64,000 bases of DNA from Bacteroidales bacterium SW299 (GTDB taxonomy: Bacteria > Bacteroidota > Bacteroidia > Bacteroidales > Bacteroidaceae), in NCBI GenBank assembly GCA_019550975.1, contig SDWH01000021.1, forward strand, positions 1 through 64,000, in the 5' to 3' direction. Positions within the stretch are counted from its first letter, which is position 1. Every line of letters starts with the position of its first letter. Both the position numbers and the translations under genes were made by a program. A model generated the notes under the pieces. That model was not told the DNA's origin and ran no database searches. It saw nothing but the letters and a program-made list of their open reading frames with translations. Below, in pieces: positions 44,976 through 54,056 of this stretch.

Positions 44976-47900
44976 ATGATTCGGATAGGTATAGATATTG
45001 GTTCAACAACCGCAAAGGTTATTGTGCTTGATGAAAAAGGGAAATTGCTTTTCTCCAGATACGAACGTCACAATGCACAAGCAAACGCAACCGTCACGCA
45101 TATGCTCAGGCTTGCGCTCCGCACCTTAGGCGACATTGAGGCAAATGTAAAAGTAACCGGTTCTGTAGGCATGGGATTTGCCGAAAGATATGCTTTCCCC
45201 TTTGTCCAGGAAGTTGTCGCAGCCGCCAAGGCTATTCAAAGGAACTATCCCCAAACAGCATCTATGATTGACATTGGAGGAGAAGATGCCAAAATTGTAT
45301 TTTTCAGGAACGGCAAAGCATCCGAACTGCGGATGAACGGAAACTGTGCCGGAGGAACAGGCGCATTCATCGACCAGATGGCTGTCATCCTCGGAGTGAA
45401 CGTACAAGAACTGAACGAGCTTGCGCTGCAGTCTACTCAAATCTATCCGATCGCTTCACGCTGTGGAGTTTTCTGCAAGACAGACATACAGAATCTGATT
45501 GCCAAAAACGTAAGAAAAGAAGATATAGCGGCATCTATCTTCCATGCCGTAGCCGTACAAACCGTTGTCACATTGGCTCACGGATGCGACATCACTCCTC
45601 CGGTTCTGTTCTGCGGCGGACCGCTTTCATTTATCCCTGCACTCAGAAAAGCGTTCATCAACTACCTGTCTGTCAGGGAACAGGATATTATCGTTCCTGA
45701 AAACGGGGCTATACTGCCGGCCTTAGGAACAGCTTTGTCTGATTCTGACAATGATATATCATACCGACTTTCTTCCCTCATAAGCAGGCTGGAAGAAAAA
45801 ACCGGAAACAAATCTCCGCAGTCCCATCTGAAACCTATTTTCAGCACAGAAGAGGAATACGAAGAATGGCAAGTGAGGATGTCTGCCTGCAAAGTGGAGG
45901 CAAGCGAACTGAAGCCTGGCAGACAAAATGCCTTTATCGGCATCGATTCCGGTTCAACCACCACCAAAATCGTTGTGACTGACGAATGTGCCAGAATCCT
46001 GTACTCTTACTACGCCCCCAACGGAGGAAATCCGATTGAAGCAGTGGAAAAGGGACTGAATCTGCTGAAAGAAAAATGTGCGCAAGCAAATGCAGAACTG
46101 CAAATAAAAGGAAGCTGCGCCACCGGATATGGGGAAGATCTGATAAAAGCGGCTTTCCAGTTGGATGCGGGCATCGTAGAAACAATGGCACACTACAAGG
46201 CCGCACACTACCTCAACAAGGACGTTTCGTTTATCCTTGACATCGGCGGACAAGACATGAAAGCCATCTTCATCAGTCAGGGCACCATCGACCGGATTGA
46301 AATCAATGAGGCCTGCTCTTCGGGATGCGGTTCTTTTATCGAAACATTCGCCAGAACTTTGGGCTTTACCGCTCATGAATTCTCAACAGCCGCCTGTCAT
46401 TCGCTGTCGCCTTATGACTTGGGAACAAGATGCACTGTTTTCATGAACTCAAAAGTGAAGCAGGCACTGCGCGAAGGGGCAGCCATCGAAGACATTGCAG
46501 CAGGACTGGCATACTCTGTCATCAAGAACTGTCTTTATAAGGTGCTGAAACTGAAAGACACTTCTGCACTTGGAAAGCATATTGTGGTTCAAGGAGGTAC
46601 GATGAGAAACGATGCAGTGGTGCGCGCTTTGGAAGTTCTGACAGATACAGAAGTTACCCGATGCAACATTCCGGAACTCATGGGAGCTTTCGGATGCGCC
46701 CTTCATGCCATCACCTGCCAAGGTGCTGAAACAGAACTGGACAACCTCATCTCCAAAGCTCACTATACCTCCCGCCTGCTTCACTGCAAAGGATGCAGCA
46801 ACCAATGCCCAGTGGTCCGCTATCATTTTGACAACGGAACAAACTATTATTCGGGCAACCGGTGCGAAAAGGTATTCACAAACGAAAATATCCGGAAAAA
46901 ACCGGGTGCAAATCTGTATCAGGAAAAAAATGAACTGCTGTTCAGCCGCTGCAATACAAAAGCAGGAGCTTGCAAACTGACGATCGGTATACCCAGATGC
47001 CTGAATATGTACGAAGACTTCCCATTCTGGCATACATTGTTCACCGCATGCGGCATTCAGGTCGTACTTTCCGCCCCCTCCGACTTCAGACATTATGAAC
47101 ACAACGCCAGACTGGTCATGTCCGACAATATCTGTTTCCCGGCAAAACTGGTTCACAGTCATATTCAAGACCTCATAGAAAAGAAAGTAGACCGTATCTT
47201 CATGCCTTATGTCGTTTTCGAACGGAACGACAGGGGACAGAACAGCTATAATTGCCCGATTGTTACCGGATATTCTGATGTCATAAAAAGCGTACAGGCA
47301 TCCGATATCCCGATAGATACACCTGCCGTCACATTCAAGCACGATGAATTGCTGCTGAAACAATGCAGCATCTACTTGAAAAGCCTTGGCTTGAACATGG
47401 ATGACAAAACCATCAGACAAGCATTCGCCAAAGCTAAAAACGAACAAGAACTGTTCGGTAAAACGCTGGCAGAACGTTGCCGGGAAGCCCTGCGACAGGC
47501 AGAACAGGAGGAAAGGCTCGTTATTCTTCTGGCCGGAAGGCCTTACCACACGGATCCGCTGATCCAGCACAAAGTAGCCCAAATAATCTCAGACATGGGG
47601 ATAGATGTCATTACAGAAGACATCATACGTGACACAGATATCGATATAAACGACAAAAGCATACACTTTCTGTCGCAATGGGCATACCCGAACAGAATTT
47701 TAAAAGCCGCCAAATGGTGCAGCATGCAGAACAGCCGGATTCAGTTTGTAGAAATGACTTCTTTCGGATGCGGCCCGGACGCTTTCCTCAGCGATGAGGT
47801 GCGCGATCTGCTGATCCGCCACGGAAAAGCGCTTACTTTGCTGAAGCTGGATGACATCAACAATGTAGGATCCATGAAGCTGAGGATTCGTTCGCTGGTG

Positions 47901-49187
47901 GAAAGCCTGAATGCCGCCATCAAAGCCGACAGGCTGCATAAAGCCACCGCACAGACCATGCCGGCAACGGCTCCTGAGGAAAACAATTGGCGGCAACGAA
48001 AAATTATCGTCCCCTATTTCACTCCTTTCCTGTCTCCGCTCATTCCTGCCATCATGCGCTGTGCCGGCTATGATGTGGAAAATCTTCCGCTCAGCAATCA
48101 AGAATCGTGCGACTGGGGGCTGAAATACGCCAACAACGAAGTTTGCTATCCTGCCACATTGATTGTCGGTGATGTCGTGCGGGCTTTCAAGGAGAACCGG
48201 TATGACCCGGGAAACACAATCGTTGCATTGACCCAAACAGGAGGGCAATGCAGGGCAAGCAACTATATCCCGCTTATCAAGAAAGCACTGGCGGATGCCG
48301 GATATGCACAGACGCCTGTCGTTTCGCTGACATTCGGCAATTCCATCAACGACGGCCAGCCGAATCTGAAGATAAACTGGCTGAAAATACTTCCCATAGC
48401 CTTGCGGAGCGTTCTATACAGCGACTGTATCTCCAAATTCTATTATGCATCCGCAGCACGTGAGAAAGAGCCCGGACTGGCCGCAGATTTAAAAGATTAT
48501 TACCTGAAAACAGCCGGACAAATGATTGCCGAAGGACACTCCGACAAACTGTTTGCCCTGCTTGCAGAAGCTGCCGGAAAATTCAACGGCATTTGCCGCA
48601 AGGTTAATTGCCGCAAAGTAGGCATCGTGGGCGAAATCTTCCTGAAGTTCAATCCTTTCGCCCAAAAGAACATCATCGGATGGCTGACAGAGCGAGGCGC
48701 AGAGGTTGTTCCGCCGATCATGACCGATTTTTTCACCCAAAGTTTCGTGAATGTCAACGTAAGGATTGCTTCCCACATCGACAAAAAGGAAATGCCTGCC
48801 TTCATCTACAAACTGGGATACTCGCTCGTCAAAAGAGAAATCAAGAAAGTGAACGGAATTGCCGGCAAATTCCGCTATTACATCCCTTTCAAGGATATAT
48901 TCGACGAAGCTGAAGAAGCACGGAAAATCGTTTCACTCAACGCACAGTTCGGTGAAGGATGGCTTCTCCCGGCCGAAATCATGTCGTATGCAAAACAAGG
49001 GATACAGAATGTTATCAGCCTGCAACCTTTCGGCTGCATTGCCAACCATATCGTGTCAAAAGGTATAGAAAAACGCATCAAGCATTTCTACCCTGACATT
49101 AATTTACTATCTTTAGACTTCGACAGCGGTGTAAGCGACGTAAACGTAACGAACCGTATGCTGCTTTTCATAGACAACTTAAAATAA
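44976..49187 (+). CDS. Acyl-CoA dehydratase activase-related fusion (two activase domains + DUF2229 + HgdB-like)
   Basis: A 1403-residue cytosolic protein. Two ASKHA-fold activase domains come first: IGIDIGSTTAKVIV (residue 3) and IGIDSGSTTTKIVV (about 324), each with a DIGGxDxK motif and cysteines that in HgdC-type activases bind a shared [4Fe-4S] cluster (NCAGGTGAFID, CGVFCK; CSSGCGSFIE, RCTVF). A CKGCSNQCPV cysteine knot (about 610) precedes the DUF2229 domain (IGIPRCLNMYEDFPFWHTLF, about 669) and a 2-hydroxyacyl-CoA-dehydratase-like (HgdB) region to the end. Such large fusions are widespread in anaerobes; the family uses ATP to push an electron onto a low-potential Fe-S centre. The actual substrate is not known. 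A TetR gene follows 10 bp later in the same operon. Confidence 0.88.
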   Translation: MIRIGIDIGSTTAKVIVLDEKGKLLFSRYERHNAQANATVTHMLRLALRTLGDIEANVKVTGSVGMGFAERYAFPFVQEVVAAAKAIQRNYPQTASMIDIGGEDAKIVFFRNGKASELRMNGNCAGGTGAFIDQMAVILGVNVQELNELALQSTQIYPIASRCGVFCKTDIQNLIAKNVRKEDIAASIFHAVAVQTVVTLAHGCDITPPVLFCGGPLSFIPALRKAFINYLSVREQDIIVPENGAILPALGTALSDSDNDISYRLSSLISRLEEKTGNKSPQSHLKPIFSTEEEYEEWQVRMSACKVEASELKPGRQNAFIGIDSGSTTTKIVVTDECARILYSYYAPNGGNPIEAVEKGLNLLKEKCAQANAELQIKGSCATGYGEDLIKAAFQLDAGIVETMAHYKAAHYLNKDVSFILDIGGQDMKAIFISQGTIDRIEINEACSSGCGSFIETFARTLGFTAHEFSTAACHSLSPYDLGTRCTVFMNSKVKQALREGAAIEDIAAGLAYSVIKNCLYKVLKLKDTSALGKHIVVQGGTMRNDAVVRALEVLTDTEVTRCNIPELMGAFGCALHAITCQGAETELDNLISKAHYTSRLLHCKGCSNQCPVVRYHFDNGTNYYSGNRCEKVFTNENIRKKPGANLYQEKNELLFSRCNTKAGACKLTIGIPRCLNMYEDFPFWHTLFTACGIQVVLSAPSDFRHYEHNARLVMSDNICFPAKLVHSHIQDLIEKKVDRIFMPYVVFERNDRGQNSYNCPIVTGYSDVIKSVQASDIPIDTPAVTFKHDELLLKQCSIYLKSLGLNMDDKTIRQAFAKAKNEQELFGKTLAERCREALRQAEQEERLVILLAGRPYHTDPLIQHKVAQIISDMGIDVITEDIIRDTDIDINDKSIHFLSQWAYPNRILKAAKWCSMQNSRIQFVEMTSFGCGPDAFLSDEVRDLLIRHGKALTLLKLDDINNVGSMKLRIRSLVESLNAAIKADRLHKATAQTMPATAPEENNWRQRKIIVPYFTPFLSPLIPAIMRCAGYDVENLPLSNQESCDWGLKYANNEVCYPATLIVGDVVRAFKENRYDPGNTIVALTQTGGQCRASNYIPLIKKALADAGYAQTPVVSLTFGNSINDGQPNLKINWLKILPIALRSVLYSDCISKFYYASAAREKEPGLAADLKDYYLKTAGQMIAEGHSDKLFALLAEAAGKFNGICRKVNCRKVGIVGEIFLKFNPFAQKNIIGWLTERGAEVVPPIMTDFFTQSFVNVNVRIASHIDKKEMPAFIYKLGYSLVKREIKKVNGIAGKFRYYIPFKDIFDEAEEARKIVSLNAQFGEGWLLPAEIMSYAKQGIQNVISLQPFGCIANHIVSKGIEKRIKHFYPDINLLSLDFDSGVSDVNVTNRMLLFIDNLK

Positions 49188-49197
49188 CGAACGGACC

Positions 49198-49827
49198 ATG
49201 AATACTGACAACAACGACAATCTGGAGCAGAAAATCATCGACACAGCCAGAGAAATATTCATAGAAAAAGGATTCACAGATACCAGCATGAGTGAAATCG
49301 CCGCAAAAGTAGGCATGAACCGGCCGGGAATACACTATTATTTCAGAACCAAGGACAGAATGTTTCAGGCCGTATTCGGAAACATCGTCTTATCTTTTAT
49401 CCCCCAAATAAAAGACATCATACAGAACAAGGAAAAGCCAATTTCACAAAGAATAAGGGAAATTGTAGACGCCTACTACAGAGTGTTCAAAGAAAATCCC
49501 TACCTGCCACTGTTCATGCTGAAAGAAATCAACAGGGACGTATCTCACCTGATCGCTGCCATCGAACAACTGGGAGTAAAACAATACATGACCCAAATCA
49601 CGGATGAACTGCAAGATGAAATGGCAGAGGGCAGGCTGCGCTCCGTACCTCTGCGGATTGTATTCATGAACTTCTACAGCCTGCTCACCGTTCCTTTTCT
49701 CACACGCGACCTGTGCGGCAAGATTTTCATCAACAAAGAGAAAGAAACGTTCGATACACTGCTCGATCAATGGAAGATACATATCGTCAGCCAAATGACC
49801 AACCTGCTGGAGCCAACAAACAACTAA
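49198..49827 (+). CDS. TetR/AcrR-family transcriptional regulator
   Basis: A 209-residue protein with the N-terminal TetR helix-turn-helix (IIDTAREIFIEKGFTDTSMSEIAAKVGMNRPGIHYYFRTKDRMFQAVF, about 13-60; quoted parts only define the domain limits IIDTAREIF and FQAVF) and a helical ligand domain. It begins 10 bp after the activase gene, so it is cotranscribed and may control that operon or respond to its product. I see no obvious palindromic operator in the 44880-44975 promoter region. Confidence 0.9.
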   Translation: MNTDNNDNLEQKIIDTAREIFIEKGFTDTSMSEIAAKVGMNRPGIHYYFRTKDRMFQAVFGNIVLSFIPQIKDIIQNKEKPISQRIREIVDAYYRVFKENPYLPLFMLKEINRDVSHLIAAIEQLGVKQYMTQITDELQDEMAEGRLRSVPLRIVFMNFYSLLTVPFLTRDLCGKIFINKEKETFDTLLDQWKIHIVSQMTNLLEPTNN

Positions 49828-49909
49828 ACAATACTAAAAGCATTACAAATCTTTAAAAAATAGAGTTTTTATCCCATTTTATGCTTTCTTTGTAGAAAAG
49901 GACCTGAAT

Positions 49910-50203
49910 ATGGAGAAAACTTTATTTTTATCAGCAAGCGTCCAGGACGCTTACATCACTCAATTTTGGGCAAGACTTGATGCACTGGTCCAAATGTACA
50001 ATGAAAGGTACAGCAACATCATCTTTGCTGACCTGAAAGAGAAAGAAGCGAACATCTTCTTCGTATACGTAAGAACTAAGGAGAAGGAAGAATTTGAAAC
50101 GCTTAAGAACGCATGCGAAGATTTTGCCCAAGACGCTTCTTCTTTGATTCCGACCGATTATGTCACATTAAATTTGTTTATCAAGAACTTAGAAAAACAA
50201 TAA
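49910..50203 (+). CDS. Small conserved-looking hypothetical protein
   Basis: A 97-residue soluble protein with no signal or membrane segment and no family I recognise. It is rich in aromatic and charged residues (YNERYSNIIFADLKEKEANIF) with predicted alternating helix and strand. It has its own likely -7 box (CTTTCTTTG near 49883-49891) and is followed by a strong terminator, so it looks like a genuine single gene with a highly A/T-rich leader. Function unknown. Confidence 0.7.
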   Translation: MEKTLFLSASVQDAYITQFWARLDALVQMYNERYSNIIFADLKEKEANIFFVYVRTKEKEEFETLKNACEDFAQDASSLIPTDYVTLNLFIKNLEKQ

Positions 50204-50221
50204 TATGATGGTCGTATAAAA

Positions 50222-50265
50222 GACAAAGGCTGTTTCAGAATGCAGTGAAACAGCCTTTGTCTTTA
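50222..50265. terminator. Strong hairpin terminator between 50203 and the U32 gene
   Basis: A perfect 16-bp stem, GACAAAGGCTGTTTCA at 50222-50237 with its complement at 50246-50261, followed by TTTATT on the plus strand. It separates two convergent genes and may act in both directions. Confidence 0.88.
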
Positions 50266-50274
50266 TTCCACTTA

Positions 50275-51543
50275 TTATTGCATGTTCTTTTTCAGTTTCT
50301 CTGAAGGAACAATCTTGTAGAGCTTGTCGCTGGGACGTATGCGATCAGGAACTTTAAAGGATACATGCACGCCTTTCTTCACAACATCCACCGGCTTCAG
50401 ATCCACACGGGCCTCATCAAGCGTAACATACATAGCTCCGGTTGTAGGGCCGGTAATCAGCAGCTTGTCGCCGACATTAAGCTCGGCTGCTTCTATCAAA
50501 AACTCAGCCACTCCGATATTGGAAAAATACTTGATGCCTTTGCCTGCATACACCTTCTTCTCTGTTGCTTCCGAGCCGTAATTCCTGCTCCATTCTCCCA
50601 GACGCTGGCCCAAATAATAGCCGTTCCAGAATCCACGGTTGAATACAGTCTTCAGGCGCTCATCCCAGTCTGCCACCTTCTCTTCCGTAAATGTCCCGTC
50701 AATATACGACTGTATGGCTTCTTTGTAGCATTCTACCACAGTCTTCACGTATTCGGGACCGCGGGCACGTCCTTCTATCTTGAACACACGCACTCCCGCT
50801 TCAATCATTTCGTCCATGAAATGAATTGTTTTCAAGTCTTTGGGCGACATGATGTATTTGTTGTCCACCTCCAGTTCAATGTCGCTTTCCTTGTCCTTCA
50901 CGATATAGGAACGGCGGCACACCTGCATACATGCCCCCCGGTTGGCAGAAGCGTTCAGTTCATTCAGGCTCAGATAGCACTTGCCCGACACCGCCATGCA
51001 CAAAGCTCCGTGACAGAACATCTCTATGCGGACCAACTCACCCATCGGACCTTTGATCTGCTCTTCCTGGATGGCATCGTATATCTTGCGCACCTGCTTC
51101 AGATTCAGCTCGCGCGCCAGCACCACCACATCTGCAAAACGGGAATAGAATCTCAAGGCTTCCACATTGCTGATATTCAGTTGGGTGGAAAGATGCACCT
51201 CCTGTCCCACCCGATTGCAGTAGTCCATAACCGCCACATCAGCCGCAATGACCGCACTGATGCCGGCCTCTTTCGCTGCGTCCACAATCTTACGCATCAG
51301 TTCAAGATCCTCATCATAGATGATGGTATTGATGGTCAGGTAACTCTTCACTCCATGTTCATCGCAAACTTTCGCAATTTCGCGCAGATCGTCAATCGTA
51401 AAGGTGTTGGCCGAACGCGCCCGCATGTTCAGGCTTTCAATTCCGAAGTAAATGGAATCAGTGCCGGCATGAAGGGCTGCCGCCAGCGATTCGCGCGAAC
51501 CTACCGGAGCCATTATCTCAAAATCTTTGATAGAATAACTCAT
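50275..51543 (-). CDS. Peptidase U32-family protein (RNA hydroxylation / TrhP-RlhA type)
   Basis: A 423-residue cytosolic protein when started at ATG 51543 (MSYSIKDFEIMAPVGS); an upstream in-frame ATG lies within the promoter and is unlikely. FEIMAPVGSRESLAAALHAGTDSIYFG opens the barrel, MFCHGALCMAVSGKCYLS and NRGACMQVCRR carry the conserved cysteines, and a C-terminal beta domain follows (about 350-423). Members such as E. coli TrhP and RlhA act in prephenate-dependent hydroxylation of tRNA or rRNA rather than as proteases, so the peptidase name is historical. The target in this organism is unknown. It is divergent from a dihydrouridine synthase, another RNA-modifying enzyme. Confidence 0.9.
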   Translation of the reverse strand: MSYSIKDFEIMAPVGSRESLAAALHAGTDSIYFGIESLNMRARSANTFTIDDLREIAKVCDEHGVKSYLTINTIIYDEDLELMRKIVDAAKEAGISAVIAADVAVMDYCNRVGQEVHLSTQLNISNVEALRFYSRFADVVVLARELNLKQVRKIYDAIQEEQIKGPMGELVRIEMFCHGALCMAVSGKCYLSLNELNASANRGACMQVCRRSYIVKDKESDIELEVDNKYIMSPKDLKTIHFMDEMIEAGVRVFKIEGRARGPEYVKTVVECYKEAIQSYIDGTFTEEKVADWDERLKTVFNRGFWNGYYLGQRLGEWSRNYGSEATEKKVYAGKGIKYFSNIGVAEFLIEAAELNVGDKLLITGPTTGAMYVTLDEARVDLKPVDVVKKGVHVSFKVPDRIRPSDKLYKIVPSEKLKKNMQ

Positions 51544-51566
51544 TTCTTTTTCAATTGATTGAAGCG

Positions 51567-51612
51567 CAAAGGTAGGCATTTTTCGGGATATAATAAAATT
51601 TCGCTACCTTTG
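51567..51612. promoter_or_regulatory. Divergent promoters for U32 and dus genes
   Basis: TACCTTTG on the minus strand (CAAAGGTA at 51567-51574 on plus) drives the U32 gene, and TACCTTTG at 51605-51612 drives the dus gene. The two identical -7 boxes are 30 bp apart, so their -33 regions overlap; neither -33 box is a clean TTTG. Confidence 0.7.
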
Positions 51613-51630
51613 CAGTCCAATATCAACGGA

Positions 51631-52623
51631 ATGAAAATAAGAAACATCGAATTAGGAGATAAGCCTGTATTTCTGGCTCCCATGGAAGACGTAACCGACC
51701 CGGCTTTCCGCCTGCTCTGCAAAGAGTTCGGAGCAGATATGGTATATACGGAGTTCGTATCAAGCGATGCGCTCATACGCTCGATCGGGAAAACAGTGGT
51801 GAAGCTGAACATCAGCGAAAAGGAACGTCCGGTTGCCATACAGATTTACGGGAAAGATACGGATACAATGGTAGAGGCTGCACGCATCGTTGAAGAAGCG
51901 CAGCCGGATATTCTCGACCTGAATTTCGGATGCCCCGTAAAGAAAGTGGCAGGAAAGGGAGCGGGAGCCGGAATGCTTCAGAATGTTCCCAAGATGTTGG
52001 AAATCACACGGGCTGTAGTAAATGCTGTAAAAATTCCGGTCACGGTAAAAACCCGTTTGGGATGGGATGCTGACCATAAGATCATTGCCGACCTTGCTGA
52101 ACAGTTGCAGGACTGCGGCATTGAGGCACTGACTATTCACGGACGCACACGGGCACAAATGTATACGGGTGAAGCTGACTGGACATTAATCGGTGAAGTA
52201 AAGAAGAACCCGCGAATGCATATCCCCATTATCGGAAACGGTGACATCACGAGCCCCCAGCGTGCCAAAGAGTGCTTCGAGCTTTATGGAGTAGACGCCA
52301 TCATGATCGGGCGCGCCAGCTTCGGCCGTCCGTGGATCTTCAAGGAAGTGAAACATTATCTGGAAACAGGCGAAGAGCTTCCTCCCCTTTCGTTCGGCTG
52401 GAAGATGAATGTGCTGCGCCGCGAAGTACAGGACAGCGTGAACTTGCTCGACGAACGGCGCGGCATCCTGCACGTGCGCCGTCATCTTGCCGCATCGCCC
52501 TTGTTCAAGGGAATCCCCAACTTCCGCGAAACACGCATTGCCATGCTGCGCGCCGAAACGCTGGAGGAACTGAACCGTATCCTCGACCATATTGAAGAAA
52601 CCTACGGGAAAAGCCAGCAATAA
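51631..52623 (+). CDS. dusB: tRNA-dihydrouridine synthase (DusB type)
   Basis: A 331-residue flavoenzyme that reduces uridine to dihydrouridine in tRNA. ATG 51631 follows the promoter; the longer upstream frame runs through it and is rejected. APMEDVTDPAFRLLC is the FMN-binding start, LDLNFGCPVKKV (about residue 98) has the catalytic Cys, TIHGRTRAQMYTGEADW and IPIIGNGDI bind FMN and substrate, GVDAIMIGRASFGRPWIF is the DusB-type block, and the C-terminal helical tRNA-binding part includes RRHLAA. Single gene. Confidence 0.94.
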   Translation: MKIRNIELGDKPVFLAPMEDVTDPAFRLLCKEFGADMVYTEFVSSDALIRSIGKTVVKLNISEKERPVAIQIYGKDTDTMVEAARIVEEAQPDILDLNFGCPVKKVAGKGAGAGMLQNVPKMLEITRAVVNAVKIPVTVKTRLGWDADHKIIADLAEQLQDCGIEALTIHGRTRAQMYTGEADWTLIGEVKKNPRMHIPIIGNGDITSPQRAKECFELYGVDAIMIGRASFGRPWIFKEVKHYLETGEELPPLSFGWKMNVLRREVQDSVNLLDERRGILHVRRHLAASPLFKGIPNFRETRIAMLRAETLEELNRILDHIEETYGKSQQ

Positions 52624-52693
52624 CAGCCAACCGCAATGGAGCACAACGGAACCTATGCCGCCGAATGCTCCGAAACGGTATATCTTTCTGTTC

Positions 52694-52780
52694 AGAAACG
52701 CAGATTTACGCGGATTCTCGCAGATGATTGTGCCAATTATCTGCTTTTAATCTGCGTTAATCTGCGAAATCTGTGTTTCT
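52694..52780. repeat. Hairpin of ATCTGCG units between dusB and clostripain
   Basis: Bases 52694-52725 pair imperfectly with 52750-52780; both arms are built from CAGATT/AATCTG units (three repeats of the theme ATCTGCG per arm). It lies between two convergent genes. Confidence 0.7.
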
Positions 52781-52865
52781 AATATAATATATATCATTTA
52801 ATCTTGCACACTTACCTATATCAAACCTTACAGTAAGGACAAACCATAAGCCGGTCCATAGCTGA

Positions 52866-54056
52866 CTAATGCGTTGCCCGATACCAATCTGTATCCACCC
52901 AGTCTGCGGCTTGCGGACTTATACTGGGAGCAGAAGTCGTAATGCCTGAGAAGGTCCAGACAGACTTTACTCCTCCGGCGGCAGAATAATACTTTTCCGT
53001 ATGGGCCTTATAAGGAACCGCACGGCCAAGCTGCTCGTTGAACTGCTCCAGCAAGACCGAATCGCTGCAAAGGTGCGATACATAGTCACCGTAATCATAA
53101 AAAATAGCCGGGTCATATCCGTCCATCGGTTGCAATTTCGCGCGCTCCGTTTCATCGAACACAAACAGTCCGTTTATCTCTTTCATCAGAGAAGCCAGTG
53201 TTTCCAGCTCAGAGCAACGGGTTATTCCGAACGTGGCATACGGATAACGATAAGCGGCATAGAACTTCTTGAACTCGCGGCAGACGGCCTCATAATCCGG
53301 CTCGCCCAACAGATACTTTCCGATTTCCGCATACGGCATGCCGAACGCCATAATCTCCGTGGGGCAAGCGATCAGATAATCTGCCACATGACGCAATGTG
53401 TATGCCACTTCAATGGAAGACATATAGCAATCATCAAAAAGGATAAACTCCATCGGCATGCCGGCCCGCTCCAGGCTCTCCGCCAGCGTACTTATATCGG
53501 TCTGATAGGCACTGCTTGCTCCCCCGAAATAACGTGTCGCCCAAGCGTCGTCGTACTCCCAGTGAGGCTTGAAGCTTTCGGCTCTCCGGCTCTTCCGGCT
53601 CCCATGCACAGGAAGCCAGCCCATGCCGTGGCATCCGATTGTCATGGCATAGCTGCGTGCCGGAGCAAAGCTTTTCACGTCGTTCAAGATAGCGGCAAGC
53701 CCTCCGACGGTAGTGAATGCCGGAGAATCGTATGTTTTCAACGTGTTTCTCCGGGTTTCACCGTTCTCATAAACGATTTCGAACATGGAAGCCTCGGAAG
53801 AGGTTGTGGACAGAAAGACAACAACCCGCTCATTGTCCAGTCCCTTCTCACGGACAGCCTTCTCCATATCGGATATGTTTGTATAGAAATACGGAGTCAG
53901 GTTCGTAGACCACGGGAGATACATGAATAACGTCCTCTCGCAAAACGGTTCTTCATCCGTTTCGTTTTCCCGGCATGCAACCAAAAGAACGATTGCCGCC
54001 AGAAGGCAGAACCGGCACGTAAAGTTCAAGAGCTTCACCATACTTTCCGCAATCAT
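52866..54056 (-). CDS. Clostripain-family (C11) cysteine peptidase lipoprotein
   Basis: A 396-residue lipoprotein (lipobox LLVAC near residue 28). SYAMTIGCHGMGWLPV has the catalytic His and ILFDDCYMSSIEVAY has the catalytic Cys of clan CD clostripain-like peptidases, which cut after Arg and mature by self-cleavage. Its ATG overlaps the stop of the upstream endonuclease/phosphatase gene (ATGA), so the two are translated together; a later ATG (54041) gives a shorter signal peptide. Substrate unknown. Surface C11 peptidases occur in several gut Bacteroidetes. Confidence 0.85.
   Translation of the reverse strand: MIAESMVKLLNFTCRFCLLAAIVLLVACRENETDEEPFCERTLFMYLPWSTNLTPYFYTNISDMEKAVREKGLDNERVVVFLSTTSSEASMFEIVYENGETRRNTLKTYDSPAFTTVGGLAAILNDVKSFAPARSYAMTIGCHGMGWLPVHGSRKSRRAESFKPHWEYDDAWATRYFGGASSAYQTDISTLAESLERAGMPMEFILFDDCYMSSIEVAYTLRHVADYLIACPTEIMAFGMPYAEIGKYLLGEPDYEAVCREFKKFYAAYRYPYATFGITRCSELETLASLMKEINGLFVFDETERAKLQPMDGYDPAIFYDYGDYVSHLCSDSVLLEQFNEQLGRAVPYKAHTEKYYSAAGGVKSVWTFSGITTSAPSISPQAADWVDTDWYRATH

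Noticed and set aside
44976-49187. Two adjacent activase genes instead of one fusion
   Set aside because: The frame is continuous for 1403 codons with no internal stop, and large fusions of this order are known in anaerobes.
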